Assembly: GCF_036924515.1 (NCBI RefSeq)
Contig: NZ_JAZHRR010000001.1
Location: forward strand, 7,225,001 to 7,289,000
Source: Bradyrhizobium sp. AZCC 1610
GTDB lineage: Bacteria > Pseudomonadota > Alphaproteobacteria > Rhizobiales > Xanthobacteraceae
DNA: 64,000 nt
Reading direction: 5' to 3'
The first letter of the stretch is position 1. Every line of letters starts with the position of its first letter. The position numbers and the translations under genes are program-made. The notes below the pieces were generated by a model that saw nothing but the letters and a program-made list of their open reading frames with translations, was not told where the DNA came from and made no database searches. Of this stretch, positions 56,013 to 64,000 are shown piece by piece.

Positions 56013-56864
56013 CTACCAATCGTCGTACATCCACTCCCTTGGGTATCGAGGCCGCGCACGCGCCTGCGGCGTCCGCTCGGGCTTGCGCAAGGTCGGAGCC
56101 TGCTGCGTCGGAGGCGGCGGCGCCTTGGCCTGGCTCTGCTCGGAAACCTTCGCGAGCACGCGTTTTATCTCTTCCTGGCTCGCCTTGAACTCCGCAATGG
56201 CTTTTGAATTGTCGCTGGCCATTTGTAGCTGGTTCGCCTTGAGCTGTTCGATGTTTCGCTCCAGATTCGCGAGGTCGCGCGCCATCGTTTGCAGCAACTG
56301 TGTGTGATCGGGAAGCGCTGCGGGTGCTGTCGGCGCGGTGTCTTGCGCTGCGGTCTGAGCCAGGGTTGTTGGTTGCGGTGGTGTCGCCTGCGCCGGTGCT
56401 GACTCCGCCGCGGCCACTTGAAAGGTAGATGGCGCGGGTTGCGCGGGAGACGGCGGATTCTCCGGCGACAACGACGGAGTTGAAACGGGCTGCGGCGCCC
56501 AACGGGCGACAATCAGCGTGGGCCCGTCGCCATAGGATAACAGCAAGACCAGAAGGGCAGCGACAGTGATGCACGCCGCCAGAGACAAGCCGACGAGGGT
56601 CAGGAGCGCCGGCCTTCGTCCTGTTGGTGGTTGTGGGCCAGGTTCGCGCGAGCCAGATCCTTGCGGACCAGGTCCTTGCGGGCCAGATCCGGCCGAAGGT
56701 GGACGCGCGTCGTCGCGTTCCATTCTTGCAAGCTGCTCGGTCAGACGCGTGAGCTGTTCATCCGCGCGCTTGATCTGTTCGTGGGCGTGCGCGAGCCCTT
56801 CATCGGCGCGCGCGACGGGGGCATCGTGGGGTTTAATTTCTTTCGGATCAGGTGTGGAGTTCAT
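56013..56864 (-). CDS. Uncharacterised coiled-coil membrane protein
   Basis: A 283-residue protein with a coiled coil at about 20-52 (heptads in ADEGLAHAHEQIKRADEQLTRLTEQLARM), a Gly/Pro-rich run with near-identical GPQGPG units (about 55-80), one TM helix (about 85-108), a Pro/Ala-rich stretch and a second coiled coil at about 195-245, ending in a basic RARPRYPREWMYDDW tail. The layout suggests a bitopic scaffold crossing the inner membrane. I do not recognise the family. ATG 56864 lies behind GGGAAA. Confidence 0.7.
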   Translation of the reverse strand: MNSTPDPKEIKPHDAPVARADEGLAHAHEQIKRADEQLTRLTEQLARMERDDARPPSAGSGPQGPGPQGSGSREPGPQPPTGRRPALLTLVGLSLAACITVAALLVLLLSYGDGPTLIVARWAPQPVSTPSLSPENPPSPAQPAPSTFQVAAAESAPAQATPPQPTTLAQTAAQDTAPTAPAALPDHTQLLQTMARDLANLERNIEQLKANQLQMASDNSKAIAEFKASQEEIKRVLAKVSEQSQAKAPPPPTQQAPTLRKPERTPQARARPRYPREWMYDDW

Positions 56865-57195
56865 TGGCGTTTCCCTTTTCCGTCCAATGTCATCCGAAGG
56901 TGGCCGGTCGATCATCCGTCAGGTTGACCGGCCGCCCGCACGTTGTCCAGCTTTGTCCAAAGAATGGCCGTATGATGGAGAGAATGGCCGTATGACGGAA
57001 GAATACGGGCGTGGAATCCGGCGGGCCACTGCCGGCGGCGAAGCCGAAACGGCGCGGCGGCTCCTCCTCGGTTCCATTTGGCCGGCGCGCACGCAAATTC
57101 ATGCGGCCAAGGTCAGGTCAGGTCACGTAAGGACGCGCTGCGAATCAGTTGGCAGAAGACGTCAGTTCATGTGCACGACAGGGGCGCGAGGGTAG
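56865..57195. other. Gene-free gap with a short tandem repeat
   Basis: This 331-bp stretch lies between the stop of gshB and the start of the coiled-coil gene. The only regular feature is a 20-bp tandem repeat, AGAATGGCCGTATGATGGAG (56961-56980) followed by a copy at 56981-57000 with two substitutions. The rest shows no supported gene and should hold the promoter of the coiled-coil gene. Confidence 0.55.
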
Positions 57196-58143
57196 CTATT
57201 TTCCGGCGCGCTTCTTCTCGATGGTGTCCCAAGTCCTTGCCGCCACATCCGGCCCGCCGAGCTTGGCAATCGCGCGGATGCCGGTGGGGCAGGTGACGTT
57301 GATCTCGGTGAGATTGCCGTCGATCACATCGATGCCGACGAACAACAGCCCGCGCTCGCGCAGCGCGGGACCCAGCGTGTCGCAGATCTCGCGTTCACGC
57401 GGGGAAAGCTCGGTGGCTTGGGCTGCGCCGCCGCGGACCATGTTGGAGCGCAGGTCGTCGGGGGCCGGCACGCGGTTGACGGCGCCGGCGAACTCGCCGT
57501 CGACCAGGATGATGCGCTTGTCGCCGTGCTTCACCTCGGGCAGGAAGCGCTGGATCACCCAGGGCTCGCGGAAGGTGACCAGGAACATGTCGAACAGCGA
57601 GCCGAAATTCATGTCCTGCGGCATCACGCGAAACACCGCGGCGCCGCCATGGCCGTGCAGCGGCTTCATGACAACGGCGCCGTGCTGATCCCTGAATGCA
57701 TTGATCTCGTCCAGATCGCGCGAAATCAGCGTCGGCGGCATCAGCTGCGGAAAGTTCATCACGAACAGTTTTTCCGGCGCGTTGCGCACCGAGGCCGGGT
57801 CGTTCACCACCAGCGTCTGAGGGTGGATGCGCTCGAGAAAATACGTCGAGGTGATGTAGGCGATGTCGAAGGGCGGCTCCTGCCGGAGCAGGATGACGTC
57901 GAAATTGGTCAGCGGCTCGCGCTTTGCTTCGCCCAACGTAAAATGGTCGCCAATCTCGTCGCGCACGGTGAGCTTTTGCACCGGCGCCACCAGCTCCTCG
58001 CCGTGTAGCGAGAGCTTGTCCGGCGTGTAGTAGGAAATGCTGTGGCCGCGCTTTTGCGCTTCGAGCAATAGCGCAAAGGTCGAATCGCCGCGGATGTTGA
58101 TACGCGCGATGGGGTCCATCTGGACGGCGACATTCAGTTTCAT
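57196..58143 (-). CDS. gshB: Glutathione synthetase
   Basis: ATP-grasp ligase (315 residues) joining gamma-glutamylcysteine and glycine. [34 protein letters not shown] is the family start; [37 protein letters not shown] (ATP-binding) and [25 protein letters not shown] follow. It is 29 bp downstream of yraN on the same strand, so rsmI-yraN-gshB is probably one unit. Confidence 0.97.
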   Translation of the reverse strand: MKLNVAVQMDPIARINIRGDSTFALLLEAQKRGHSISYYTPDKLSLHGEELVAPVQKLTVRDEIGDHFTLGEAKREPLTNFDVILLRQEPPFDIAYITSTYFLERIHPQTLVVNDPASVRNAPEKLFVMNFPQLMPPTLISRDLDEINAFRDQHGAVVMKPLHGHGGAAVFRVMPQDMNFGSLFDMFLVTFREPWVIQRFLPEVKHGDKRIILVDGEFAGAVNRVPAPDDLRSNMVRGGAAQATELSPREREICDTLGPALRERGLLFVGIDVIDGNLTEINVTCPTGIRAIAKLGGPDVAARTWDTIEKKRAGK

Positions 58144-58172
58144 GGGGAGGTCCGCAGGGTCAGGAGGAATCT

Positions 58173-58586
58173 TCAGGTGCTGGCGTCGAATGCCGCTAAC
58201 AGATGGCGTGGAAGACGTCTGGGCGCAATCAGGACGGCGTCAAATCGCAGTTCAAATTCGGCATGCTCGGGATGCGCCATCAGCCACCCTTGCGCGGCAT
58301 CGATGATGCGGGCCTGCTGGCGCGGTGTCACCGCGTAGGCGGCATCGTCGAGGCTGGCGCGGGCCTTGACCTCGACGAAGGCGACGAGATTGCGCTTCTT
58401 CGCCACCAGATCGATCTCGCCATGGGGAGTGCGGAAGCGCTTCGCCAGGATGCGATAGCCCTTGGCCATCAGAAAGGCGGCGGCGCGGCTTTCGGCCGAA
58501 AGTCCGGTGCGGAAGGCCGCGACCCGCGCGGGCGCGGCGAGCTTTGCCGCAGTATCCGGCGGTGACGTGCCGTCAGTCTTCGCCAT
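58173..58586 (-). CDS. yraN: YraN family (UPF0102) endonuclease-like protein
   Basis: A 137-residue protein of the YraN/UPF0102 family with a restriction-endonuclease-like core: [67 protein letters not shown], including the D...EVK metal-binding pattern. Function in Holliday-junction or repair processing has been suggested for the family but not shown here. ATG 58586 overlaps the rsmI end by 14 bp, and rsmI-yraN adjacency is widely conserved. Confidence 0.9.
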   Translation of the reverse strand: MAKTDGTSPPDTAAKLAAPARVAAFRTGLSAESRAAAFLMAKGYRILAKRFRTPHGEIDLVAKKRNLVAFVEVKARASLDDAAYAVTPRQQARIIDAAQGWLMAHPEHAEFELRFDAVLIAPRRLPRHLLAAFDAST

Positions 58587-59538
58587 GCTCGCCTCTGGCT
58601 TCCTTGTTAGCTTCTTTGGCAAGCTCCAGCGCGCGGGCATAGACCTCGCGGCGCGGCCACCCCGAGAGTTCGACAGCATGCGCGACGCTGTCCTTGACGC
58701 TGTCGCGCGCAAGCGAGGCGCGCAGAAGGTCGTCGAGATCGTGCTGCGTCATGATTTGTTCATCGGCGCGCGGCGGACCGACCACCAGGACGAATTCGCC
58801 GCGGGTTTCCAGCGTATCGGCGGCCTTCGCCAGCTCCGCGATGGGCGCGCGCTTGATGTCCTCGTGCAGCTTCGTCAGCTCACGGCAGATCGCGGCGTCA
58901 CGCCCGCCCATGATGCCCGAAAGATCAGCCAGGGTGTCCTGGACGCGGTTACCGGATTCGAACATCACGATCGTGGCGTCGATCCGGGCAAGCTCCGTGA
59001 GCCGCGTCCGCCGTGCGACTTCCTTGGCCGGCAAAAATCCCTCGAAGAAAAACCGGTCGGTGGGCAGTGCCGCGACCGAAAGCGCCGTCAACACCGAGGA
59101 GGCGCCCGGCACCGCGATCACGGCATGGCCGGCGGCACAGACCTCGCGCACCAGCTTGAAGCCGGGGTCCGATATCAGGGGCGTGCCGGCGTCCGATACC
59201 AGCGCGATCGAGGCGCCTTGCGCCAGCTTTTCCAGGATTTTCGGCCGCGCCATCGCCGCGTTGTGCTCGTGATACGGCTTGAGCTCCGCCGAGATCGCAT
59301 AGCGCTCGGTCAGGCGGCGGGTGATTCGGGTGTCCTCGCAGGCGATGATGTCGACGCCGGCCAATGTCTCCAGCGCGCGCAAGGTAATGTCGCCGAGATG
59401 GCCGATTGGGGTTGCCACCAGATAGAGGCCGGGAACCGGCTTCGGGGCATTCAGGACGTGGCTGCCAATCGAAAATGTTCTGTTGGCCGAACCCGGCTCG
59501 GTATCAGACCCGTAGTTGGAACTGGGTTTTGCGCGCAT
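58573..59538 (-). CDS. rsmI: 16S rRNA 2'-O-methyltransferase RsmI
   Basis: Methylates C1402 of 16S rRNA using SAM; about 321 residues. [40 protein letters not shown] is the family start; [19 protein letters not shown] binds [31 protein letters not shown] follows. ATG 59538 keeps the family N-terminus with a 25-residue lead; GTG/ATG further upstream are less likely. The last ~40 residues are lysine- and glutamate-rich. It overlaps yraN. Confidence 0.95.
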   Translation of the reverse strand: MRAKPSSNYGSDTEPGSANRTFSIGSHVLNAPKPVPGLYLVATPIGHLGDITLRALETLAGVDIIACEDTRITRRLTERYAISAELKPYHEHNAAMARPKILEKLAQGASIALVSDAGTPLISDPGFKLVREVCAAGHAVIAVPGASSVLTALSVAALPTDRFFFEGFLPAKEVARRTRLTELARIDATIVMFESGNRVQDTLADLSGIMGGRDAAICRELTKLHEDIKRAPIAELAKAADTLETRGEFVLVVGPPRADEQIMTQHDLDDLLRASLARDSVKDSVAHAVELSGWPRREVYARALELAKEANKEARGEHGED

Positions 59539-59772
59539 AATGGGCAATCTAAAGGGGTCTTGGTGCAAGCGCCATATCTGGCGGGAAGGGAGGCGAGGCT
59601 GAAGTTCCTCGCGACTTGCAACGTGCGGCGGGGCCGTAATGCTTTTGTTTTGGTTAACTAATTCTCGACAATATTGCAGAATCCCGCGTTCGGGTTCAGT
59701 AGCGGTTCAGGTGCCTCGGCCCAGAAAGCCGGAATCCTGGCCGACGGCGGTCGGTCAAGAGATAGAGACAAG

Positions 59773-60984
59773 ATGGTAGGCCCCCTCAATCGCAAGCCTG
59801 GATCTCCGGATCTTCGGCCGTCAGGACCGACCCGGCGGACGGCAGTCGGCCTTATTCTCGGCGCGCCCCTGCTCGGCGCCTGCGCCGGCGGCGGTCCGAT
59901 TTCGAACCCGTTCGCTTCTCCCCAGCCCGAGGGACCCGCGGGCCCGCAGCAACAGCCGCTTGCGGTCGGCACCGGGCAGGTCAAGGTCGGCCTGATCCTG
60001 CCGCTCTCGGCCGCCGGCAATGCCGGCATCGCCGCGCAATCGATGAAGAACGCGGCCGAGATGGCGCTGGCGGAATTCCAGGATCCGAATATCCAGCTTC
60101 TGATCAAGGACGACGGCGGCAGCCCGCAAGGCGCCCAGCAGGTCACCCAGCAGGCGCTCGGCGAGGGCGCGGAAATCATTTTGGGCCCGCTGTTTGCGGC
60201 CTCGGTGCCGGCGACCGCACAACTGACGCGCGCGCGGGGCATTTCGGTGATCGCATTCTCGACCGATTCCAGCGTGGCCGGACGCGGTGTTTATCTCCTG
60301 AGCTTCCTGCCCGAATCCGACGTCAACCGGATCGTTGATTATTCCGCCAGCATCGGAAAGAAATCTTTCGCGGCGCTGTTGCCGGACAATGCCTATGGCA
60401 ATGTGGTGGAAGCAGCCTTCAAGCAGGCGGTCGGCCGCAAGGGGCGCATCGTCGCTTTCGAGAAATATAGCGTCGATCGTTCCGGTGCGGCGCGGACGGT
60501 AGCGCAGTCGCTGGGCTCGGCGGATGCGCTGTTCATCGCCGACGACGGCGAATCGGTCGTGGCGACGGCGGATGCCTTGACGGCTGCGGGCGCGAATCTG
60601 CGCAACATCCAGTTGCTCGGCACCGGGCTTTGGGACAATCCGCGCGTCTATGCGAGCGCTCCGCTGCAGGGCGGGCTCTATGCCGCGCCGGATCCCTCGG
60701 GCTTCCGTGCCTTCTCCGGCCGCTACCGCGCCAAATACGGCGCCGACCCCGTGCGCACCGCAACGCTCGCCTATGACGCGGTCGCGCTCGTCGCCGCGCT
60801 ATCGAAGCAGGGCAGCCAACGTTTTGCGCCTGAAACGCTGACCAACCCGTCGGGCTTTGCCGGCATCGACGGCCTGTTCCGCTTCCGCTCCGATGGCAGC
60901 AACGAGCGCGGGCTTGCGGTGATGAAGGTCGCCAGCGGCGGCAGCACGCCGGTTGCGGGATCTCCGAAGAGCTTTGGGGCGTGA
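59773..60984 (+). CDS. LpoA-like PBP-activator lipoprotein
   Basis: Exported lipoprotein of 403 residues. Signal with lipobox LLGAC (C37), Pro-rich spacer to about 70, then a type 1 periplasmic-binding-protein domain (KVGLILPLSAAGNAGIAAQSMKNAAEMALAEF, LGPLFAASVPATAQLTRARGISVIAFSTDSSVAG, GLYAAPDPSGFRAFSGRYRAKYGADPVRTATLAYDAVAL). This layout matches the penicillin-binding protein activator family related to LpoA. ATG 59773 was chosen because the longer frame upstream lacks a signal. It could instead bind a small ligand; rsmI is divergent from it, an arrangement also seen for lpoA in E. coli. Confidence 0.82.
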   Translation: MVGPLNRKPGSPDLRPSGPTRRTAVGLILGAPLLGACAGGGPISNPFASPQPEGPAGPQQQPLAVGTGQVKVGLILPLSAAGNAGIAAQSMKNAAEMALAEFQDPNIQLLIKDDGGSPQGAQQVTQQALGEGAEIILGPLFAASVPATAQLTRARGISVIAFSTDSSVAGRGVYLLSFLPESDVNRIVDYSASIGKKSFAALLPDNAYGNVVEAAFKQAVGRKGRIVAFEKYSVDRSGAARTVAQSLGSADALFIADDGESVVATADALTAAGANLRNIQLLGTGLWDNPRVYASAPLQGGLYAAPDPSGFRAFSGRYRAKYGADPVRTATLAYDAVALVAALSKQGSQRFAPETLTNPSGFAGIDGLFRFRSDGSNERGLAVMKVASGGSTPVAGSPKSFGA

Positions 60985-60991
60985 TCTTTTC

Positions 60992-61079
60992 GTAGCCCGG
61001 ATGGAGCGCAGCGTAATCCGGGATAGGCGCATCCACTTGCGAGTGGCCCCCGGATTTCGCTGCGCTCCATCCGGGCTAC
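60992..61079. repeat. Palindromic dispersed repeat
   Basis: Arms of 31 bp (60992-61022 and 61049-61079) are inverted copies with one mismatch and a 26-bp spacer; both contain GCCCGGATGGAGCGCAGCG or its complement, a sequence I recall as abundant between Bradyrhizobium genes. It fills the gap between the convergent stops of the LpoA-like gene and hemW and may act as a terminator for both. Confidence 0.8.
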
Positions 61080-61090
61080 AAGGCCTGCGT

Positions 61091-62263
61091 CTACGCTGCC
61101 AGATCCGCGACCACGGCATCGAGCACGGGGAAACCGTCTTTCGTTACGCGCAGCCTGCCGTCGGCGTCGACAATGATGGCGCCTTCCTCCCGGAGCACGG
61201 CGATCCGGCTCGGATCGAGCATGCGGCCGGACAGGGCCGCGTAGCGTTTGGGGTCGATGCCCTCGGCAAGCCGCAATCCCATCAGCAGGAATTCGTCGGC
61301 ACGCTCTTCGCTGTTGAGAAAATCGTCGGTCACGACGCCATGGCCGTTGGCCTCGACGCGCATCAGCCAGGCCTCGGGACGTTTTTCGGTCGCGATCGCG
61401 TGCCTCGTGCCATCGATGTCGAGGCGGCCATGCGCGCCCGGACCGATGCCGGCATATTCGTCGCCGCGCCAGTAGACCAGATTGTGCTGGCATTCGGCGC
61501 CTGCGCGCGCGTGGTTGGAAATCTCGTAGGCCGGCAAGCCATGATGCGCGCAGACTTCCTGCGTCACATCGTAGAGCGCGCGGGCAACCGCCTCGTCCGG
61601 TGTCTTCAGTTTGCCTGCCGCGTGCAGGCCGTAGAACGGCGTGCCTTCCTCGATCGTGAGCTGGTACAGCGAGAGATGTTCGGCCGCTTCCGAAATCGCG
61701 AGCTTCAATTCGTCGGCCCACATCTGCGGCGTCTGGTCGGGGCGGGCGTAGATCAGGTCGAACGAGTAACGGTCGAACGCGGTGCGCGCGATCGCGACCG
61801 CGTCCAGAGCTTCGCGTGCGCTGTGCAGCCGGCCCAATGCTTTCAGCGAGGCATCATCCAGCGCCTGTACGCCGAGCGAGACGCGGTTGACGCCGGCGGT
61901 GCGATAGCCGCGAAACCGCGTTGCCTCGACACTGGTGGGATTGGCTTCAAGCGTCACTTCCACGTTGGGCGCGACGCGCCAGTGCTTGCCGATTGCATCG
62001 AGGATTGAGCCTACGGTTTGCGGCTGCATCAGCGACGGCGTGCCGCCGCCGAGAAAGATCGACGTGACGGTGCGTCCCGGCGCGCGCGCCGCTGTGGTTT
62101 CGATCTCGCGCGCAAACGCACGGGCAAATCTTTCTTCGTCGATCGGCGCGTGGCGGACGTGGCTGTTGAAGTCGCAATACGGGCATTTCGACAGGCAGAA
62201 CGGCCAGTGCACGTAGACACCGAAGGCGGTTCGCTTCGGGTAGTGGCGTTCGGCGCTAGCCAA
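61091..62263 (-). CDS. hemW: Radical SAM haem chaperone HemW
   Basis: HemN-like radical SAM protein (about 390 residues) that inserts haem into proteins. [22 protein letters not shown] holds the CX3CX2C iron-sulfur motif; [20 protein letters not shown] and [25 protein letters not shown] are family blocks; the C-terminal HemN domain ends the protein. It lacks the extra N-terminal cysteines of true HemN. TTG 62263 is preferred because GGAGA lies 7 bp upstream; GTG 62293 is the alternative. It overlaps rdgB by 8 bp from the TTG. Confidence 0.9.
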   Translation of the reverse strand: MASAERHYPKRTAFGVYVHWPFCLSKCPYCDFNSHVRHAPIDEERFARAFAREIETTAARAPGRTVTSIFLGGGTPSLMQPQTVGSILDAIGKHWRVAPNVEVTLEANPTSVEATRFRGYRTAGVNRVSLGVQALDDASLKALGRLHSAREALDAVAIARTAFDRYSFDLIYARPDQTPQMWADELKLAISEAAEHLSLYQLTIEEGTPFYGLHAAGKLKTPDEAVARALYDVTQEVCAHHGLPAYEISNHARAGAECQHNLVYWRGDEYAGIGPGAHGRLDIDGTRHAIATEKRPEAWLMRVEANGHGVVTDDFLNSEERADEFLLMGLRLAEGIDPKRYAALSGRMLDPSRIAVLREEGAIIVDADGRLRVTKDGFPVLDAVVADLAA

Positions 62264-62885
62264 GGCAGATCTCCGCCAGTTTGACGAAGGCACGCGCCCG
62301 GTGCGACAGGCCGAGGCCGAGCGGCGGCAGGCCGTGTTTCTCGATCGAGGTCATCTCGCCAAACGTCCGCGTGTGCCCGTCGGGCAGGAACGCCGGATCA
62401 TAGCCGAATCCGGCGGTGCCGCGCGGCGGCCAGACCAGAGTTCCATCGGTGCGGGCCTCGACCTCCTCGATATGGCCGTCCGGCCAGGCAACGCACAGCG
62501 CGGACACGAAATGCGCCTTTCGCTTGTCGGGCGTGGTGGCGCCACGTTCCTGCAGCAGGCGCTCGATTCGCGTCATTGCCGCCATGAAATCCTTGCCCTC
62601 GCCGGCCCAACGCGCCGAGTAGATGCCGGGGGCGCCGTCCAGCGCATCGACCACGAGGCCGGAATCGTCGGCAAAGGCCGGCAGTTGCGCGGCTTTCGCC
62701 GCCGCGATTGCCTTGATTGCGGCATTGGCGCGAAACGTCTCGCCGCCTTCCTCGGGCTCGCCGAGGCCCAGGTCGCCCGCGGAAACGGCCTCGACGCCAT
62801 GCGGCGCCAGCAATTCCCGCATCTCGGCGAGCTTGCCGGGATTGTGGGTCGCGATCACGAGGGCGCCGGTGATTCGACGGTGCAT
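62256..62885 (-). CDS. rdgB: XTP/dITP diphosphatase RdgB
   Basis: Cleans the nucleotide pool by hydrolysing dITP, XTP and ITP to monophosphates; 209 residues. [22 protein letters not shown] starts the fold, [29 protein letters not shown] holds the catalytic Asp, and [31 protein letters not shown] and LSHRARAF end it. It starts 11 bp after rph and overlaps hemW, so rph-rdgB-hemW is one unit. Confidence 0.96.
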   Translation of the reverse strand: MHRRITGALVIATHNPGKLAEMRELLAPHGVEAVSAGDLGLGEPEEGGETFRANAAIKAIAAAKAAQLPAFADDSGLVVDALDGAPGIYSARWAGEGKDFMAAMTRIERLLQERGATTPDKRKAHFVSALCVAWPDGHIEEVEARTDGTLVWPPRGTAGFGYDPAFLPDGHTRTFGEMTSIEKHGLPPLGLGLSHRARAFVKLAEICLG

Positions 62886-62896
62886 GTGCGATCAGA

Positions 62897-63610
62897 CTAC
62901 GCGACGGCCAGCTTCTGCAAGTCCACCAGACGCGCGACACCCTTGCGCGCCAGTTCCATCAGCGCCAGGAACTCGTCCTGCGAGAACGGCGTCTTCTCGG
63001 CGGTGCCCTGCACCTCGATGATGCGGCCGTCGCCGGTCATGACGAAATTGGCGTCAGTTTCGGCCTCGGAATCCTCGGCATAATCGAGGTCGAGCACCGG
63101 CGTGCCGTTGTAGATGCCGCAGGAGATCGCCGCGACATTGTCGCGCAGCACGTTGGCCTTCAGCATGTTGCGGTTTTTCATCCACGAGATGCAGTCGGCA
63201 AGGGCCACCCAGGCGCCCGTGATCGAGGCGGTGCGAGTGCCGCCATCGGCCTGGATCACGTCGCAGTCGACCGTGATCTGGCGCTCGCCGAGCGCTTCGA
63301 GGTCGACTGCTGCCCGCAAGGAACGACCGATCAGCCGCTGAATCTCGACCGTGCGGCCGCCCTGCTTGCCGGCGGCGGCCTCGCGGCGGGTGCGCTCCAG
63401 CGTGGCGCGCGGCAGCATGCCGTATTCGGCGGTGACCCAGCCGCGGCCCTGGCCCTTCAGCCATGGCGGCAGCCGTTCTTCCAGCGTGGCCGTGACCAGC
63501 ACATGGGTGTCGCCGAACTTCACCATGCAAGAACCTTCGGCGTATTTGACGACGCCGCGTTCCAGCGACACGGGGCGCAGCTGATCGGGCGCACGGCGGC
63601 TTGGCCGCAT
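62897..63610 (-). CDS. rph: Ribonuclease PH
   Basis: 3' exonuclease that trims tRNA precursors by phosphorolysis; 237 residues. [73 protein letters not shown] is the family start; [43 protein letters not shown] holds the phosphate-binding region. ATG 63610 gives the family start. It is divergent from hrcA, an arrangement common in alphaproteobacteria. Confidence 0.97.
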   Translation of the reverse strand: MRPSRRAPDQLRPVSLERGVVKYAEGSCMVKFGDTHVLVTATLEERLPPWLKGQGRGWVTAEYGMLPRATLERTRREAAAGKQGGRTVEIQRLIGRSLRAAVDLEALGERQITVDCDVIQADGGTRTASITGAWVALADCISWMKNRNMLKANVLRDNVAAISCGIYNGTPVLDLDYAEDSEAETDANFVMTGDGRIIEVQGTAEKTPFSQDEFLALMELARKGVARLVDLQKLAVA

Positions 63611-63768
63611 GGGAAATCCTTTCGAAGATCGAGCGAAAATGCGTTTGCGGTGCTTGTAGGTGGGGGCGTGCGCAGCGGCAAGGGCCTTTGGCCCTGTTTG
63701 GAGGAAAGGGACGCTTGTCATTGGCCCGCCGGAGCGACAAATTAGGGGCTGTCCAAGGAGTTAAGCCC

Positions 63769-64000
63769 GTGGCCCACCACGATCCGATTGGCCTGATCGC
63801 GCCGCACGCCGGGCTCGCCCAGCTCAACGAGCGCTCGCGCGACATTTTTCGTCAAATTGTCGAGAGCTATCTCGCCACCGGCGACCCCGTCGGCTCGCGC
63901 AACATTTCGCGCCTGATCGCGGTGCCGCTGTCGCCGGCCTCCGTCCGCAACGTGATGTCGGACCTCGAAGCGCTCGGCCTGATCTATGCGCCGCATACCT
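63769..64000 (+). CDS. hrcA: Heat-shock repressor HrcA, 5' part
   Basis: Start of the repressor of groESL-type heat-shock genes; only the first 77 residues are inside the window. From GTG 63769, 8 bp after AAGGAG, the protein reads ...[34 protein letters not shown], then [24 protein letters not shown], the conserved winged-helix N-terminal domain that binds the CIRCE element. No CIRCE repeat was seen in the 158-bp gap to rph. grpE would be expected downstream. Confidence 0.93.
   Translation, partial: MAHHDPIGLIAPHAGLAQLNERSRDIFRQIVESYLATGDPVGSRNISRLIAVPLSPASVRNVMSDLEALGLIYAPHT

Noticed and set aside
63611..63768. CIRCE element upstream of hrcA
   Set aside because: No 9-bp inverted repeat of the CIRCE type (TTAGCACTC-N9-GAGTGCTAA) is present in the gap.
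1..64000. CRISPR arrays, tRNA or rRNA genes, transposases, prophage genes, toxin-antitoxin pairs
   Set aside because: I looked for repeat-spacer periodicity, cloverleaf ends, integrases and small paired genes in the gaps and found none that could be supported by eye.

Overview
The window is a contiguous piece of a GC-rich alphaproteobacterial chromosome. Gene content points to Hyphomicrobiales, most likely Bradyrhizobium or a close Nitrobacteraceae relative: the rsmG-parA-parB, mnmE/mnmG, rho, hemJ block; the hslV/hslU and his clusters; periplasmic nitrate reductase; and several intergenic palindromic repeats of the type I remember from Bradyrhizobium. This placement rests on protein and repeat recognition, not on a search.

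Layout. 0-10 kb: the 3' end of amtB, a GFA-type protein, dapC-ftsK behind a perfect CtrA-type box, a LolA-like carrier, exonuclease III, a cyclic-nucleotide-binding protein, an OmpR-type response regulator, a YkuD-domain protein and a hydratase. 10-17 kb: yggS, a membrane diguanylate cyclase, and leuS-lptE-holA. 17-29 kb is the origin-proximal core: parB, parA, rsmG, mnmG, mnmE, rho and hemJ on the minus strand; three perfect 16-bp parS sites plus one degenerate copy around mnmG; then a 450-bp gap with DnaA-box-like and GANTC motifs (candidate oriC) from which ppsR-maf-coaE-dnaQ run on the plus strand. secB points back.

29-38 kb: a Tim44-domain protein, mltA, an Smr-domain protein, two uncharacterised polytopic membrane proteins, and hslU and hslV separated by three unrelated genes. 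38-43 kb: hisB, a DUF2628 protein, hisH, hisA, hisF, hisE and coaA, with several 1-4 bp stop/start overlaps. 43-46.5 kb: a hybrid histidine kinase, an orphan exported protein and a 0.9-kb non-coding stretch built largely of dispersed repeats. 46.5-51 kb: napEFDABC on the minus strand with a near-consensus FNR/FixK box upstream; its NapF is unusually short. 51-64 kb: comM, an MBL-fold Tat protein, AMP nucleosidase, a coiled-coil membrane protein, gshB, yraN-rsmI, an LpoA-like lipoprotein, hemW-rdgB, rph and the start of hrcA.

Most of the window is housekeeping. I see no CRISPR array, prophage, transposase, toxin-antitoxin pair, tRNA or rRNA gene. The strongest leads are the candidate oriC, the parS cluster, the CtrA-type box before dapC-ftsK, the truncated NapF, and several precise inverted repeats outside genes. 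I found no clear undescribed multi-gene system.
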